From: Penium margaritaceum | Taxonomy: Eukaryota; Streptophyta; Zygnematophyceae; Desmidiales; Peniaceae | Direction: 5' to 3' | Assembly (NCBI GenBank): GCA_023375785.1 | Contig: SZWC01001572.1 | Location: forward strand, 30,146 to 65,648 | DNA length: 35,503 nucleotides | In this document: one piece after another, positions 10,537 to 19,573 of the stretch | Numbering within the stretch: the stretch's first letter is position 1 | How the letters are laid out: every line of letters starts with the position of its first letter | Notes under the pieces: model-generated | Seen by the model: only the letters and a program-made list of their open reading frames with translations | Told to the model about the DNA's origin: nothing | Databases searched by the model: none | Made by a program: the position numbers and the translations under genes

Positions 10537-10803
10537 AATGAGGGTAGGCGAAGAAAACACCAACGTTCACGTGTCAGAAAGGAAGACCATGAGCTGCAGG
10601 GAGGACAGGTGCAGCTTCAAAACCAAGCGCTCCATGTGGGGAGGAGCTCGTCGGATTGTCAGAAGGCAGGGGGGGTGGTATTGGCTGCTCTCAAAAGCAT
10701 ACCAGGAGCAGCAAAACCCCCAACAGCGGGGGTGTGGGAGGAGGATGAGCTCGGGACAGAGAGTACGTGCCGGCTGCAAAACCCTGCAATGCAGACCCCT
10801 CAC

Positions 10804-13017
10804 TCAGAACACGCTGACGGCAGGGCTGCCGGGGGCGCCGATCCCGCCGCCACTCCCGCTGCCCCAGGCCCAGAATGCGTGGCCTCCGGCGCCGCCAGCA
10901 GCAGCGCGAGCAGCACCTCGGCGAGCAATGTGGCTGCGCACGTCTCCCTCGGTGTCAGCGAGCGCCTCGAGAAACGGCGTCAGCGCCGCCAGCTCCCGGT
11001 CGCGACCGTCGTCGTAGAAGCTGGCCACGGCGACGCCGTTCTCTGGCTGCAGAGCGAACGCCGCGGGGCTGTTGTCCACGATGACGACGTCGGCGAGGTC
11101 GCGGCCGAGGCACGACAGGTCCTTGACGAACGAGCCGCGCAGCCACGAGCACGAGTCGCGGAACAGGCGGTGCGACACCAGCCGACGCCCAGGGTCGAGC
11201 AGGTCGAGCAGCGGGTCGGCGTAGCGCTGCAGGCTCGCGGTGAACACGACCACCTCGAAGCGCGCTGCCATCGCCGCCAGGAACGCGTCCACCCCCGGAC
11301 GCTTGCGCACGTAGACGTCCAGCGGGCCGTGCGGCTCCAGGTGCACCGTGAGGCTGTAGTCGCAGCCGGCTGCGGGCTCAAACACAGAGTGCACCAGCGT
11401 CTCGTCCAGGTCCAGCACCAGCGTTTTCCTCCGCTTCCTCTCGTGCACCGTGCTGCTGCCGAAGCCCCTGCTGCCGAAGCCCCTGCTGCCCTCCAAGGAA
11501 GCCTGGCAAGGGAGAAGGGTGGGCGGAAAGTCGTCGACAAAAGCAAACAGTCCGCCTGCTGGTGGCCCTGCTGCGCTGGGCATGGGCTGGGCATCAGCAC
11601 AGGGTGCAGCCAGGGGCTGGGCACTAACAGGAGGCAGGGGCGAGCAGGCCCTATTGACGCTGCGCTCATCTTCCCTCTCTCCTCCTTCGCCGCGACCCAC
11701 ATCTTCCATCGCACGTCCCCTCTCAGACTCCTCTGCCTCGCGACTCGTCTGCCACACCAGGGATTCCCACACGGGAGGTGGCTGCTGCTGCCGCTGCTGC
11801 TCCCGCTGCTGCTGGTGCTGCTGTTGCTGCTGCTGCTGCTGATCAGGCGGCGGCAGCAGCGGCGGCTGCTGCTGCGGTTGGCTTTCCTGGCATTGAGCAA
11901 GAACAGCGCACTCGCCCTCTTCCCGAAGCCTTTCGTTAGCCTCCCTCCGGAAAGAATCAACTCTCTTGGACACTCCATTTCCCTCGCCTCCCCGCGCAGG
12001 GCCCTCGTCGTCCACAAGGCCGAGGGCCCAGGCAGCCCTGGCTCCCAACCCGCGCCAAAGGGAGGAAAGCCCGCCAAGATCAACCGCCCCGAGCGAGGAT
12101 AAACCCCAGCCAGATTCAGATTCGCTGTCAGCATACGGAGATAGCCCTCCAGCCATGCCGGCGGCGGCCTTCTTCTTCAGCTGCCCGACTGGCTGCCCGA
12201 CAATGCGGGCAGCCCTGACCGCCTGCTGCCTCTTCCTCCTCTTGCTCTTGACGGGTTTCTTCCTGCCGGCTGGCCCCAGCGGCGGCAGGGCCTCCTGGCC
12301 AAACCCTCCCGCCGCTTCCTCCAGATACCGGAAAATCATCTTCTCGGTCTCGGACATCTCGGGTAGGCAGTCCAGGAGGGCCTCGGAAGACTTCGGGTCG
12401 GGAAACCCGGCAGAGTCAGCCAGCAGCAGAGCTTCGAGCCCGTCCGCTGCTGTGGCCACGTCCACAGCGCCTGACGCACCGGCGGGATCCTCCACCCCAG
12501 ACGGCGTCTCCAAATCGGCCGCATCCATGAACACTCCCTCATAGCCAGCGTCGAGGTCGCTGGCGCAAGGGGAGGGAGCAGAGGACGAGGAAGGCGAGGA
12601 GGAAGAGTAGGTGGAGAGGGACGGGTAGGCGATACAGAGGAGGCTTTCCTCGGTGATCAGGAGCTCTAGGGCACCCGCCACCCAGTCCCAGGCCAGGCAG
12701 AGGGCGACAGCGGGGAGTCGGATGGCGGCCGCGAGCACGTGCAGCAGCAGCAGGCCCAAACCCTCGCGCCGGTGGTAGACACACGCGCGCGTCAGACTGT
12801 CCAGCAGCTGCGTGCACGCGCACAGCACGGCCTTGACGCACAGCAGCAGCCGCAGCATCAGCCACCGCGCCTGCGACGTGGCCCCTTGCTGCTGCTGCTG
12901 CTGCTGGTGGTGTTGATGGTGGTACTGATGTCGCTCCTGCTGCTGGTGCAGGGCCAGGTCCACATGCTGGAGGTGGTGCAAGTGGAGGGGGCTGTAGGTG
13001 TGGATGGAAGCAGACAT
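10804..13017 (-). CDS. HAD-superfamily CTD-type (SCP/FCP1/Dullard-like) phosphatase
   Basis: A 737-codon uninterrupted frame; ATG at 13015-13017. The HAD phosphatase domain covers about residues 528-690. Motif I is DLDETLVHS (Asp536 nucleophile, Asp538), motif II Thr593 in VVFTAS, the motif III lysine is Lys632 in FVKDLS, and the final acidic motif is VDNSP (Asp648, Asn649). Family members dephosphorylate Ser/Thr in the RNA polymerase II CTD or, for CTDNEP1/Nem1, lipin at the nuclear envelope. KDLSCLGRDL resembles SCP-type enzymes. The N-terminus is unusual: His/Gln-rich (1-45), hydrophobic stretches at about 51-71 and 86-121 that could span a membrane, a basic NLS-like patch near 252-272 (KKPVKSKRRKR), and polyglutamine near 390-410. 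The membrane segments favour a Nem1/CTDNEP1-like site; the catalytic motifs alone do not decide. The Ala/Gly-rich C-terminus after about 692 may be a genuine tail or retained intron. Confidence 0.85.
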   Translation of the reverse strand: MSASIHTYSPLHLHHLQHVDLALHQQQERHQYHHQHHQQQQQQQGATSQARWLMLRLLLCVKAVLCACTQLLDSLTRACVYHRREGLGLLLLHVLAAAIRLPAVALCLAWDWVAGALELLITEESLLCIAYPSLSTYSSSSPSSSSAPSPCASDLDAGYEGVFMDAADLETPSGVEDPAGASGAVDVATAADGLEALLLADSAGFPDPKSSEALLDCLPEMSETEKMIFRYLEEAAGGFGQEALPPLGPAGRKKPVKSKRRKRQQAVRAARIVGQPVGQLKKKAAAGMAGGLSPYADSESESGWGLSSLGAVDLGGLSSLWRGLGARAAWALGLVDDEGPARGGEGNGVSKRVDSFRREANERLREEGECAVLAQCQESQPQQQPPLLPPPDQQQQQQQQHQQQREQQRQQQPPPVWESLVWQTSREAEESERGRAMEDVGRGEGGEREDERSVNRACSPLPPVSAQPLAAPCADAQPMPSAAGPPAGGLFAFVDDFPPTLLPCQASLEGSRGFGSRGFGSSTVHERKRRKTLVLDLDETLVHSVFEPAAGCDYSLTVHLEPHGPLDVYVRKRPGVDAFLAAMAARFEVVVFTASLQRYADPLLDLLDPGRRLVSHRLFRDSCSWLRGSFVKDLSCLGRDLADVVIVDNSPAAFALQPENGVAVASFYDDGRDRELAALTPFLEALADTEGDVRSHIARRGAARAAAGGAGGHAFWAWGSGSGGGIGAPGSPAVSVF

Positions 13018-14101
13018 CACTTCGGCGCGGGATTCGTAGAGGGCTTTGGATGGCCTTGGAGACCGCTCAAGTAAGGAGGTCGGAATTCGATGGTGCAGAA
13101 CACGGCGAGGGCGAGAGCGCCCGCGCTAGCAGAAAGTCGGGGATGTGTCTCGGGCGAATGCACGAGCGCAGGGGGAACAAGGTGAGTGTGAATGAGGGTC
13201 GGGCTTTGTAGTGATCGTTGCACTCGAGGGGCACCTAGGTGCACCGAGATGAAAAGCGTGGAGCAGAAGAGATCACCACCTCGTTGAACGGCGACCACTC
13301 TCGGTCGTCAGGGTCGCAAGGGCGACGGGCGTGCAAGAGCGAGCCACAAATTCTCGGTTGCATAATTCAACACGCAAGTGAATTATGCAATCACAGCCGC
13401 CTAAATAAAGGGCCGAGCCATGAACATGATGCAGCGCAGCAGCGGGAGCGGCGACAGCGCTACCTCGCAGACGCGGCGAATCCTCGGGCTCGAGCAGCAC
13501 CANNNNNNNNNNNNNNNNNNNNNNNNNNNNNNNNGTGGCGGTGTGGCGCTGGCTGCGTCCACGGAGCTGATCTACTGCGGTCAGTTCCTGCGATGGAAAT
13601 GTTGCGATGCCTGGGAAAAGGAGGTCTGCTGCGGTCCAGGAAATTGAGTCAGCGCTCGCCCATTGGCTGTGGCACGGATAATTCAACTGCAGGGCTGTGA
13701 AGTACGTCTGCCCCGTGGCCCTTGAATGCGCTAGTAGGAAGCACAAGGACAGTTGATGCGGCAGGGCAGCAGGGCACCGGACGAGAAGGGCGTCACCAGG
13801 TCGTGAGCAACATCCCAGTGCCTACTGCAGCAAAGCAAGCAGTAGGGGGTAGCTGCGTGTTTCTGAGATGCGGCGGCGGGTGGTTCGTGGAAGTCGTGAT
13901 TTCTCTGTGTCTGCGGAACGTCGAAGGATTTCTGCCCCTGATAGGTACGCTGGAGCAACGGAGAAGTTGAAAAGCAAATGAAAACTGTCAGAAAAGGAAA
14001 ACGAAACAGGTCTGAAAGTGGTCTGACACTTGTTTCAGCTCTTATCTCCATGTCCCAACCTCGAAAGAAATCTTATCACTTGGCATTACTTTGAGGGCCT
14101 A
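13018..14101. other. Upstream region of the phosphatase gene, with assembly gap
   Basis: Intergenic on the 5' side of the minus-strand phosphatase; its promoter should lie here but no clear TATA box was found. It contains an N run at 13503-13534. Short frames crossing the gap have no recognisable domain. A perfect inverted repeat sits at 13358-13390. Confidence 0.5.
13358..13390. repeat. Perfect 12-bp inverted repeat upstream of the phosphatase
   Basis: TTGCATAATTCA (13358-13369) and TGAATTATGCAA (13379-13390) are exact reverse complements separated by 9 nt. It lies about 340 bp upstream of the phosphatase ATG, in promoter distance, and could be a dyad operator-like site or chance. Confidence 0.6.
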
Positions 14102-14108
14102 TTGGACA

Positions 14109-15770
14109 AGTAAAACACAATCATAGCAGGGTTTTGAAAAGGGCACGCAAAAATGTCAAATTTCTGGCGGGCGCCCAAAAATGTCACAATTTTTGCAGGG
14201 CACATAACACTTTATCAGAGGGGCACGAAAAAATGTCACTTTTTAAGAGGGGAATGTTAAAATGTCACATTTCTAGAGGGACACACAAAAATGTCCACAA
14301 ACGGCCCTGTCACTTTCTGGAGGGGCACACAAAAATGTAACGTTTGACGTGCTTGCGCCACATCAACATCAAGTTTATCAGTGTACATTTTTCGAATATT
14401 CGTCATTTTTTATTCTTTCTCTCACGCTAAAGATAAGACAACCGATCCGTTCACAAATATAGAAGATAGCTTTTAAAAATTCTCACATGACGAAATAGTA
14501 TCCAAACTATGAGTCCTATTCTTTGTTGCTTGCTTGAACATGTTGTGTTCAACCTTCAATACTATTTCCTAGTTTCTGAATACACAAAAAAAAGCATGGT
14601 TTCTCAAAGGGTACACAAAAATGTCACTTTTCATATGTGCACACAAAAATGTCACCTTCTTTAAAGAGAAAAAAAAATCAAATGTTGGATACACGGAATA
14701 ACTTTCTTTCTAAAATATTCCTCATTAAAATTTCCAACACTTGGTTTGAATCAATAATCCTCACTCACGTCGAAGAGTGTCCTTACTACGATTAGAATTT
14801 CACTACGCACACCTTTTTACATATATTGTGAGGGGAATATCTCTCTTGTACATAATCGTACACGACTTCAAAGTATTATAATGGTGCTACACATAGGGGC
14901 GAATTTTATGTGAAACTACTTCACAGGGGTATGGGAGTGTTGGCAGTATTTGATAGTGGGGCATCGGCGTGAATGTAAGGAATTTCACACAAATTTACCC
15001 CTATGCGTGCCACCATAATAATATTTTGAATAGTCATGAACGATTGCATACAAGGAAGATATTCCCCTCACAAGCTATGTGAAAAGGTGTGGGTAGTGAA
15101 ATTCTAATCGATATAAGGACACTATTCAGCGTGAGTGAGGACCATTGATTCAACCCAAGTTTTTGAAAAAACAACGTGGAATATGTTCAGAAAGAAATTT
15201 ATTTCGTGTACCCAAAAATTAACTTTTTGTGTCTCTTAGAAAAAAGGTGACATTTTGTGTGCACATCTGGAAAGTGACATTTTTGTGTGCTCTTTGAGAA
15301 ACCGTGCTATTCTTGTCTATTCAAAAACAAAGAAAGAGTAGCGAAGGTGAAACACAACATGTTCAAGCGAGCGACAAAGAATATGACTCATAGCTTGGGT
15401 ACAATTTCTTCTTATGAGAATGTTTTATACCCACCTTCTATCTTCGCAAACAGATATGTCATCTACTTTTTAGAGTGAGAGAAAGAACAAAAATCATGAA
15501 TATTAGAAAATGTACATTGATGAACCTGATGCTGATGTGGCGCAAGCACGTCAAACGTGAAATTTTTGTGTGCCCCTCCAGAAAGTGGCAGGGTCGTTTT
15601 TGGACATTTCTGTGTGCCCTCCAAAAATGTGACATTTTTAAGTGCCGCTCTGAAAAAGGGACATTTTTGTACTACGCGCAAACATTGTGACATTTTTGGA
15701 TACCCCGCCAGAGATTCGACATTTTTGCGTGCCCTTTTCAAAACCCTGCTATGAATGCGTTTTCCTCCTG
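14109..15770. mobile_element. Giant palindrome, probable non-autonomous foldback transposon
   Basis: The left arm (about 14109-14915) and right arm (about 14981-15766) are imperfect reverse complements over about 800 bp, with a loop of about 65 nt (14916-14980). Matching order can be followed from TCATAGCAGGGTTTTG at the outer ends, through the tandem ATGTCAC repeats, GACGTGCTTGCGCCACATCA, GAACATGTTGTGTT, and ATTAGAATTTCACTAC to CATAGGGG near the centre. The 7-bp direct repeat TTGGACA flanks it (14102-14108 and 15771-15777), a candidate target duplication, though four extra bases (CCTG) lie on the right. It encodes no transposase and is much more AT-rich than its surroundings. Foldback or MULE/hAT-derived elements are the likely classes; the family is not identified. 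Confidence 0.8.
14139..14345. repeat. Degenerate tandem repeat, about 28-bp unit, left arm
   Basis: About seven units of the type GGGCACACAAAAATGTCAC plus a variable TTTCTGGA tail. The mirror copy is at about 15555-15740 in the right arm; an inner pair of units occurs near 14605-14660 and again near 15240-15295. Confidence 0.8.
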
Positions 15771-15777
15771 TTGGACA

Positions 15778-17019
15778 CAGATGCGGCTGGATGGATGTGA
15801 AAATCTGTCCTTTCTGTCGACATGACGTCACCATTCTAGTTTCATTGCTTGTCACTCCGAACCTAGGTCAGAATCTGTAGTTGGCTGGGATTCAATTCAC
15901 TATTATCATAGCAAACCAGACAAAATCTCCATTATCTCAATAATTCTGTAAAGCTAGTTTGACATTAGACAAAAGCGAATGCGAACAGACGACAATGTAC
16001 TGGAAAGTATTTCATGCGCATTCTGCCGCGGCTAATACGTATTCCCACAAACCCCATTATTGACGAAAGGGCCACTTGGTAATCCGCGTCTGTGCACCTT
16101 CCCTCGCACGGCAAGGTTTTCGCTTCGATCCAGACCTGCTGCATTCATTTTCTGGCAAAGAGGACGAGCGAAACGGCGCTGTGGGAGACCTGCATTAAGG
16201 AAGACCGCGCTTCTTGCCTAATGACAAACAGGAGTGGTAACTGTTCAGCAATTCAAATCTGGAATGAGTCCACGACAAGGTTGAAGGAGCGAGATCTGAG
16301 GCTACTGTCGATCGGCCANCTTGGCATGCAGGACGGACGGACGGATTGAGAACAAAGACGAACGTGCAGCCGTTGTCGCACTGCTACACGAATACTGCAT
16401 GTCGTTTCCTGTAATGTGTCTCATTGCCACGCGGACAAGCTTGGATGGCTGTTACCGAGTTGACGATGCAAAGGATCTTTCCCACGTGCAAACTGCCCGA
16501 ATTTGACGGGTTTTGTGTCATATCTGACTTGGCACGCTTCAACATGACTCCCATGGGTCAAGCAGCAATGCGGATGAGTCACCTGTCCACGCAATTAGCG
16601 GGCAGCAAAAATGAGCAAGCCCGAAGAAACGACGATTTCCCTGGATTCGAACAAGCCCGAAACGTTTTCTTTCTTTGTGGGCATACATATTTGAAGTGAC
16701 GTGTTCACAACAAGCATGCCCCATTCATGTCCTCAATGACTGTTCGAAAGGAAGTGTCCGCCTAACATAAAACTTTCAGGGATGTGAAATTATTTTTATG
16801 ATTATTTCCAATTTTATTCCTCCATTCGTAATTTGTGGATGCTCAACCGAAAAGAATTGATAGTGTGTGGGGGGGGGGGTGGGGTGTGAACGCACAAGAA
16901 AGTCTCTCTTTGCAGGAAAGCACCTTAAAGTTAAGAAATAAGCATGAAATATTGCCGGAATAAAAGCTCCAAAGAAGATATTTAGGCCACTTCAAAGCCA
17001 CAAAAGCAACTCGTAAGAG
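15778..17019. other. Unassigned sequence between palindrome and element B
   Basis: No supported gene or RNA. Open frames are short and without motifs. A single N is at 16319, and a run of about twelve G at 16869-16880 is the only notable low-complexity piece. Confidence 0.5.
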
Positions 17020-17024
17020 GTTCC

Positions 17025-17717
17025 TGTTGGTGTGAGGACTTTGGTCCAACATCTTTTTGAGGACAGCGAGGTTACTTTGGGTGCAGCACGATGCTATGGT
17101 CCAGGTTATGCTGGTCGAGTCCCGCGCACCTGGTGAGTTTCACCGATGTAATGTGGAGACCCATTGCCTCTATGTGTTATGTATGATCTATGCTAGGTTA
17201 TGCTGGTCGAGACACGCGCACCTGTTGAGTTCTACCGGTGTGACGTGGAGACCCGTTGCATACATGTGTTATGTATGATCCATGCATGATGTGGTCGAGA
17301 CCCGGGCACCCGGAGACACGTTTCCCGGGTCACGAGGAGACTTGTTTCTCTGTCTCTCTTGCTTGATGTTTGACACGTAGGTGTGTGATTCACTTCATGC
17401 ATGGTCGAGACCCGGGCGTTCTGATTTGTTTGCGCAGAGTTACGACCAAAATAGTGTTTTGGGCCGGTTTTAGGACAGACCTTCCACTGCCGCGTGCGAC
17501 ACTTGTCGTGCGCCGCGGCAGGTATTTATATTGTGGACTTGTCATTTGTTATCTCTCTCTGCAATTACATTCACTTTGAGTTTCCCGACACTCTGTTCGT
17601 GTCCCTACCCAGACCCTTGTAGTTTTGTCTCTACCTGGTGATTGTTGTCACTCGCTGACCTGGCGCTCACGCCTAGTGTCGCGGCAAGTGGTTTGGAAGG
17701 TTCTAGGAAACTTCTCA
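17025..17717 (+). repeat. 5' LTR of element B, internally deleted
   Basis: 693 bp, TG...CA. It matches the 3' LTR at both ends but lacks about 480 bp corresponding to roughly 22814-23294. U3 has a tandem duplication with a 91-92-bp period (GGTTATGCTGGTCGAG at 17104 and 17196). TATA-like TATTTATA is at 17523-17530. Confidence 0.93.
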
Positions 17718-17729
17718 TGGTATCAGAGC
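17718..17729 (+). other. Primer-binding site of element B
   Basis: TGGTATCAGAGC directly after the LTR, identical to the PBS of element A and complementary to plant-type initiator tRNA-Met. Confidence 0.95.
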
Positions 17730-17756
17730 GAACGAGCCACTGCTCGTAGTGTTGTG

Positions 17757-18345
17757 CAGCAGAGTCGCAGCAGCAGCAGCAGTAGCAGCAGCAGTAGCAG
17801 CAGCAGTGAGTGGCAGCAGCGATAGTCACCCACGGCAACAGCAGCAGATCCCGGAGGGACCCACCACGACTACGTTGCAGCGGAGCAGTGGAGGTAGCAA
17901 AGACGATAGCGGCTACGGGTGGCAGCCCCTGCAGCAGCAGCACCGGGTGGCAGCAGCAGCACCGGGTGGCAGCAGCAGCACAAGGTGGCAGCAGCAGCCG
18001 TGTCTGGCTATCGGTGTGTACCAAAAAAAAAAAAAGGGAAGCAGCTCTCACCAACAGCTTGGTGCTGTAGCAGCATTCGCAGCAGCAGCAGGCAGCAGCC
18101 GCAGCAGCAGCCCTAGCGGCAGCATCAGCAGGCGGCTGGGAGCAGCAGCACCAGGCGGCAGCAAGCAGCAGCAGCAAGCAGCGAATCAGTAAGCAGCAGC
18201 AGTAGCAACAGGCGGCAGCAAGCAGTAGGAGGAGGCGGCTGCGAGCAGCAGCAGCAAGCGGCAGCAAGTAGAAGCAGCAGCAGCGGCAAGCAGCTGCAGC
18301 AGCAGCAGCGTGTAGTAGGCGTAGCGGCAGCAGCAGCAGCAGCGA
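17757..18345 (+). repeat. CAG-rich leader of element B
   Basis: Imperfect CAG/GCA/GTA repeats over about 590 bp, broken by an A13 run near 18021-18034. It occupies the same place after the PBS as the CAG leader of element A. Frames through it are low complexity. Confidence 0.8.
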
Positions 18346-18439
18346 CGTCGTCGGCGGGCAGTTGCAGCGTATAGCTGCACGTGCTCACGCGGGCTGCAAT
18401 AGCCACAGCAGCCCGCGCAGCAGTGGCAGCCGCAGCAGC

Positions 18440-18605
18440 AACAGCCACTGTTGCTGCTTGCTCGTCACGTGAAGCTGCACTGCAGCTTCGCGTTGCGAGC
18501 AAGCAACGCGAGGCTGCTTGCTTGCAGCGAGCGAGCTCGCCGAGCGAGCTCGCTCGACGGGCTCGCCGAGTGAGCTCGCTCGATGGGCTCGCTCGAAGCG
18601 AGGGT
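18440..18605 (+). repeat. Cluster of palindromes and hairpins in the leader of B
   Basis: GAAGCTGCA/TGCAGCTTC (9-bp arms, 1-nt centre), GCGTTGC/GCAACGC, then repeated GAGCGAGCTCGC-type palindromes with tandem spacing of about 30 bp up to 18605. Position between PBS and ORF would suit RNA packaging or dimerisation signals, which is inference. Confidence 0.55.
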
Positions 18606-18850
18606 CAAGCCAGACCTAAAAAAAAAGAAAAAAAAGGAGGAGAAGAGAGGGTGTGAGGTTGCCCGGGCTGGGCACCCCTGAACAACCCCAAAGGGGGCAC
18701 CCGTGAAGGAGGCACCTGAAAAAACAAAACATAAAAAAATTGCCCTTTACTCTTTTTATTTTTTTTTCACCTTTTTACGTGTGGCCTAAGGCCACTACCG
18801 TCGGCTGACGACGGGAACCGCAGTAGCAGCAGCCGCCGCGAGAGTCGCGG

Positions 18851-19573
18851 TAGCAGCAGCAACAGCGAAGGTGGCTTGAGACCACAGCCGTTGGCTGACG
18901 ACGGCACCCGGTGCAACATCAGAAGCACCGAAGGCGACCTGAGGTCGCACAGCAGCCCACCACCAACGTCGTGGTGGCCGTCCTCGTGACGGCATCGCAG
19001 CACATCTGAGAGACTGTGCTTCGATCGCTCACCTCCCCTTGTGGCCTTGTGCCAGTGGGAGCGAGTGTCCCAGACACTCACCCACACCACACTCTAGAGA
19101 TGAGCACATTGGCGTCGCAGGGAGCGCAGCCGGCGCCGTGGCTGGCACCGGCTCAGCATACGTGGCAGATGCCGCGTCCACAGTGGCAGTTCCAGCCGTG
19201 GCACACGTCTNAGTAGCAGCAGCAACAGCGAAGGTGGCTTGAGACCACAGCCGTTGGCTGACGACGGCACCCGGTGCAACATCAGAAGCACCGAAGGCGA
19301 CCTGAGGTCGCACAGCAGCCCACCACCAACGTCGTGGTGGCCGTCCTCGTGACGGCATCGCAGCACATCTGAGAGACTGTGCTTCGATCGCTCACCTCCC
19401 CTTGTGGCCTTGTGGTAGTGGGAGCGAGTGTCCCAGACACTCACTCACACCACACTCTAGAGATGAGCACATTGGCGTCGCAGGGAGCACAGCTAGCGCC
19501 GTGGCTGGCACCGGCTAGGCATACGTAGTAGATGCCGCGTCCACAGTGGCAGTTCCAGCCGTGGCACACGTCT
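18851..19573 (+). repeat. 363-bp tandem duplication in element B
   Basis: 18851-19210 is repeated at 19214-19573 with few differences; the junction holds a single N (19211). Copy 1 holds an ATG (19100) and codons TGG CAG where copy 2 (ATG 19463) has TAG TAG. Either a true duplication or two alleles or copies joined by the assembler. Confidence 0.85.

Larger units (their letters stand above)
8986..10803. other. Unassigned flank, partly low complexity
   Basis: No gene can be supported. 8986-9900 looks like ordinary single-copy sequence without a convincing reading frame. 9918-10002 is a GA microsatellite and 10313-10536 a purine tract. On the minus strand this is the 3' side of the phosphatase gene, so part may be its 3' untranslated region; I found no clear polyadenylation signal to fix an end. 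Confidence 0.4.

Noticed and set aside
10480..12102. 540-codon plus-strand frame
   Set aside because: Antisense shadow of the GC-rich phosphatase gene, which has complete HAD motifs on the minus strand.
13239..13746. Frames crossing the N run at 13503
   Set aside because: Both strands are open only because Ns are read through; no motif.
14139..15740. CRISPR-like array of short repeats
   Set aside because: Units are degenerate and contiguous without unique spacers, in a eukaryotic context.
14119..15756. hAT element with 8-bp target duplication starting at CAGGG
   Set aside because: The eight bases outside CAGGG are inverted, not direct, copies (AATCATAG and CTATGAAT), so the palindrome continues and this boundary fails.
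14134..15855. Short frames in the giant palindrome
   Set aside because: They follow the tandem ATGTCAC repeat, occur on both arms, and have no domain.
16868..16880. Poly-G run as a regulatory or slippery site
   Set aside because: No reading frame or gene around it; treated as simple low complexity.
17605..18502. Ala/Cys-rich minus-strand frames
   Set aside because: Reverse reading of the CAG leader of element B.
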